NCBI RefSeq assembly: GCF_030253575.1
Contig: NC_080561.1
Coordinates: forward strand, 11,208,001 to 11,272,000
Reading direction: 5' to 3'
Length of the DNA: 64,000 nucleotides
Source: Rhododendron vialii
Taxonomy: Eukaryota > Streptophyta > Magnoliopsida > Ericales > Ericaceae
The notes below the pieces were generated by a model. The model saw nothing but the letters and a program-made list of their open reading frames with translations, searched no databases and was not told where the DNA came from. This document shows, piece after piece, positions 60,641 to 64,000 of the stretch; the stretch's first letter is position 1, and each line of letters starts with the position of its first letter. The position numbers and the translations under genes were made by a program.

Positions 60641-60891
60641 CAACACTTTTGCCTTTCTTTTTTGAAATCAAATTGATTAACTTCCCATCATAAATGTCAT
60701 TAATTTCTGAAAACAGATCCGGAGGAAGACTTGCTACAACTCCCAAATCAAGATCACCTAAAGCTGGTAGGGTTAAATCGTGGTTTAAAGGAGCTTCAGA
60801 GTTCGATGGGTTAGTCCCAATTTGAACTGAAGGCCCCATGAAATCCGTGCTCAGCCGACCCATGCTTTCATCAATGTGTTGTTTATCAACT
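60640..60891 (-). CDS. REV1: REV1 exon: first ubiquitin-binding motif
   Basis: This minus-strand exon starts after GCATTTTACAG at 60891. It encodes a Ser/Asn-rich linker and then LGDLDLGVVASLPPDLFSEI with the UBM1 pattern (D....SLPPDL..EI), followed by a basic tail (SKKKGK). UBM1 upstream of UBM2 is the REV1 order, and the exon to the left carries UBM2. The donor is unclear: either within GGCAAAAGTG near 60645 or at ACAAG|GTAACT near 60621, the latter past an in-frame stop. Confidence 0.7.
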
Positions 60892-61023
60892 TCTGTAAAA
60901 TGCAAAGTAAGGACACAAATGTGGTTTCAGTTATTTAAAATTTATTCAAAACTGAAGATACATACAAAAAAGACATTCTATATAACTCCACTCCTGAATG
61001 TAACACTCTTTGGCCAAAGTTAG

Positions 61024-61659
61024 GGGCAGATCCAAAAGTACCATGTAAATTTTGGCTCGAGGAAAGATATTACCACTCAGAAAGCATGCATGCAGGTGTT
61101 CTCTTAAGGCAGTTCAGAACAAAAAGGTGTTCTCTTTGGAAGAATAGATCTAGTAAGTGGGGATGTTCCGGTTATCTCAGGAGTAGATAGATTAAGAAAT
61201 AGCAAGAACAGACATGTAGCACATTGACCATATATAACTACCCCAATAAGATTGTTTTGGCAGTCAAAACAAGGGAAGGGAACCTGTAATTCGCAGGCTA
61301 AACTCGTGCCCAGGGACCACCTAAACCCCTATGCCAATGCCAACCCCGAGGTATGCTACCACCTCAGTAAGATTAACCACCACAAAAAGAACACGAAAAG
61401 TAATCAACATACAAGGACTTATCGTTTGGATTTATCTGATAATCAACCAAAAAAGATCTACAAGTTTTCTTAGAATTACCTGACCAGTAACTATGAGCAA
61501 CATTACCTGACCTAGTTCAAAAATATGAATTGAAATTATAATCTTATGTTTAGTATAATTGGTGGGTCCCATTAATTGGCAGTCAAGGCACATGGAATCA
61601 ATTGTAACTCCTACTTGCACGTGAATGATCTTTGCCAAGGCAAATTGGAAGCTGATTGG
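61024..61659. other. Intergenic or intronic segment, nothing recognised
   Basis: Only short ORFs without domains. No repeats were noted. Confidence 0.3.
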
Positions 61660-62450
61660 TGCAATACGCATATAAAAAGGCAGTAGGGTTAACCCTTGGG
61701 GGTATCACAACATCAGGGAGGAGTTTAGCTAAGAACCGAATACGGGAGACGGCGAACACCACTAGCCCAAGGCCGGCTAATTCCATTCTCTAGGGGAAGA
61801 TGAAGCCCCGTACCAAGTAACTTTGTAATATATTAGGTTTAGGTTTTAATATTCGGATAGATTGTTTAACTAAGAACCTGTTCCGTTTCGATCGGACGGA
61901 ATGATTTTTTATGGTTTTAACCGATTGAGTATTTGTGTGCATGCTTTCAAATACGAGTTATGCAATGGTTTTCTTTGATTGTGGTTGGAGTTTTGAGATA
62001 GATTATGCTCGTAAGACAAATCGTGCCGTTAGGCGGCTAGACCGTGCTTTTGAAACTGTCCGTGCTATGGGATAGTTTATACCTTTTAACAACTCAATTA
62101 TTTTCTTAATGATTATCAAAAGGGTTTGCAAGCCCTAGCGATAATCCCTTCTTATTTGAATATTTAAACTAGCCTATGCATGTCGTAGTTATGCGGTCGG
62201 AGTGGATTCTAAACCCTAGATACTTTCCTCCATTGTTTCCAAATCTTTCAACTAAATGGCTCTTTAGTTTAATTAGCTCTTCAAAACAATCCAATCAATC
62301 AATCTTTTCTTTTCCGAATTAATTTAGAAGTTGATCGAAATTATAGTAACTTAGCAAATCTGTCCCTGCGGATCGACACTCAGTCTTGACCACTATTATA
62401 CGGAGTAGTAGTTAACTCCAAGTTTTTATAAGTTTATTTTTGACACGGTA
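61660..62450 (+). repeat. LTR-like fragment, plus orientation
   Basis: A TATA-like ATATAAAAA near 61671 is followed about 30 bp on by GGTTAACCC. The right part contains TCCCTGCGGATCGACACTCAG and a tail (CACGGTACAACGTGGTCAGTTGC) in the style of plant Ty3 LTR ends. No partner LTR, primer site or target duplication was found, so this is a likely solo or partial LTR. Confidence 0.35.
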
Positions 62451-62514
62451 CAACGTGGTCAGTTGCAAACTACTCTTTTGGGATGTGGAGTTGGCAAGAG
62501 TTGTATTTTTTCGA

Positions 62515-62760
62515 GAGTAGGCGATTCGAAGCGAGGTGAGCTCATGGGTTGTCTACAAGCCCCCGATTTGCAACTCCCGTGGCGCTATGGCCAAGAGTAT
62601 TGCAAGGCAATAAATCTATAGGAGATCCGATGTGAGGCGAGCTTATGGGTTGTTTACAAGCCCCCAATTAGGCTAGGCTTGTGGCTCCCATGGCGTTAGG
62701 CTAAGAATATTGCTAGACAATGACTCTGTGAGGGACTCGAATGCAAAGCGGTCTATCCAA
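62515..62760. repeat. Tandem duplication (unit of about 105 bp) beside element 5
   Basis: Copies begin GATTCGAAGCGAGGTGAGC (about 62523) and GATCCGATGTGAGGCGAGC (about 62626). A third, GACTCGAATGCAAAGCGG, is cut short near 62736. Each full copy includes ATGGGTTGT.TACAAGCCCCC. It lies just past the integrase end of element 5, the place where Tat elements hold 3' repeats. Confidence 0.65.
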
Positions 62761-62925
62761 GCTTCTTCTTTTTTTTAAAAAAAACATAGGAACGCATTGA
62801 TTAGGCTTCCAAAAGGGATATCCAGTACATGTTGTCCATGATGGAGTTCCATCCATAAAATGGAGCTTGCAAGATTTGGAACTTATTTGTTTACATGAAA
62901 TAAAGGTGAAATGGAATCAAGCTCA

Positions 62926-64000
62926 TTAAGGGTTGTATGCTTTCAACCACTTCGAATTGATGGGGGCCATGACGCCTTCCAAGCCGGGATTAGAGATTCT
63001 GTAATAGCCATTGGCGTTAACTTCCTTCACCACAAAGGGGCCTTCCCACTTGGCTGCAAATTTGGAAGCGGAGACTAATCTCATGATGAGGGGGGCTGCT
63101 TTTAAAACCAAATCCCCCTCCGTGAATTGCCTCGGCGTCGTAGGCTCGGGCTATCCTTCGTTGGTAGACTCGAAGGTTAGCGTGAGCCTTATCTCTTCTT
63201 TCGTCGACTGCTTCCATTTCACTCGGCCTTGTATCTTGGAGGACTTCACTTTGGAGGGACATGCAAGCGGAAGGTATTTCTATCTCCAAAGGCAAGACTA
63301 CCTCAGTGCCATAGACAAGGGAGAAAGGAGTCCTTTGGGTAGGCCTTCTCTTGGAAGTGCGATACGCCCATAAAGCCATAGGCAAAGCATAAGCCCAGTC
63401 TTTCTTATGATCTTCAGAAGCGTTTTATTGGTTGCCTCCGCTTGTCCATTTCCCTTGGGATAGTAGGCTGTGGATTTGTCCTATGAGGCGAGAAGTTGTC
63501 CGACTTGACGATTGACAAATGGCATGCCATTGTCAGAAAGAATGGCCTTTGGGATCCTGAATCGGCATATGATGAATTCCTTGATGAAGTTAGAAACAGC
63601 AGCTCCACTAGCCCTTCGAAGGGGGATTGCCTCCACCCATTTTGTGTACAACTCTGTGGCAGTAAGAATCCAAATGTGTCCTCTACAGGGAGGGGTGATT
63701 GGCCCAACCAAGTCCATCCCCCAAGTGTGGAATGGCCACAGAGTCCCGATAGCCCACAGGTCAATAGCGGGTGAGTGAATCATATCGTCGTGGACTTGGC
63801 AAGCCTTGCACCTTCTGACATATTTTTTGGCATCTTCCTCTATCGTGGGCCAATAATACCCGACTTGAAGTAGATGTTGGTATAGTTTGGCTCCTCCTTG
63901 GTGCTCGGCTCCATGGGCGACTTCTAAGGCTTTTGAAATTTCAGAGCCAGCCAAGCATTTGAGGGGTTGTCCCTCAAAACTTCTTCAAAAGAGTTCTTCA
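62926..64000 (-). mobile_element. Ty3 (Tat-lineage) element 5: integrase end, broken, running off the window
   Basis: On the minus strand there is an integrase HHCC region (AHGAEHQGG...CKACQ, about 63910-63810) and core motifs (GMDLVGPI about 63720, SDNGMPFVN about 63530). The conserved block LWAYRTSKRRPT.RTPFSLVYG (about 63375-63310) and a C-terminal domain (KFAAKWEGPFVVKE, about 63065-63025) follow, ending at 62926. The style matches Tat integrases. It has about two breaks within view. RT and gag would lie right of the window. Confidence 0.85.

Overview
The window is plant nuclear DNA, most likely from a eudicot, although the sequence does not name the species. It has spliced genes with GT-AG introns, Tat-lineage and chromovirus Ty3 retroelements, a Helitron that carries an RPA-like gene, and exons of the translesion polymerase REV1. 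Nearly all of it is nested mobile DNA. I see no rRNA, tRNA, CRISPR array or prokaryotic feature.

Layout. Element 1 (about 1-9292, minus strand) is a Tat-lineage Ty3 element with one LTR in view (8324-9292), a nearly whole gag-pol, a 3' region with 18 small palindromes, and an antisense spliced gene at the left edge. It sits against the 5' LTR of element 2 (about 9293-15845, plus), a Tat gag-pol that stops inside its second RNase H domain. Element 3 (about 16.2-34.4 kb, plus) is an Ogre-like Tat element. Its gag-pol is followed by two genes on the opposite strand, one DUF7745-like and one an intact six-exon plant mobile domain (PMD) gene. A 30-bp tandem array and an LTR beginning at 32570 follow.

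From about 34.5 to 53.47 kb lies an autonomous Helitron: a decayed Rep/helicase gene, an RPA-like gene with several exons, and a textbook 3' end (hairpin plus CTAG|T). A Tekay-type chromovirus (36087-44546, two 1.84-kb LTRs, target duplication ACAAG) is inserted after codon 5 of the Helitron Rep/helicase. Small relics follow: a possible short Helitron, a LINE RT fragment and a Harbinger-type MYB-like fragment.

The only host gene I recognise is REV1 (two C-terminal exons, minus strand, 59.5-60.9 kb). Near it are a tandem TRIM with three LTRs, a poly-C tract and local duplications. The right edge holds an LTR-like fragment and the integrase end of a fifth Ty3 element (minus strand).

The signal I find most unusual is a paired palindrome, TCGCGCGA-N13-TCGCGCGA. 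It occurs nine times, always with start-to-start spacing of exactly 21 bp (two helical turns), and only in the accessory half of element 3. Pairs lie 200-400 bp upstream of three promoters or start codons there: the LTR TATA box, the PMD gene and the DUF7745-like gene. This looks like a shared control or protein-targeting code for an element that carries its own antisense genes. Element 1, a separate Tat element, also combines a spliced antisense gene with a dense array of its own palindromes.
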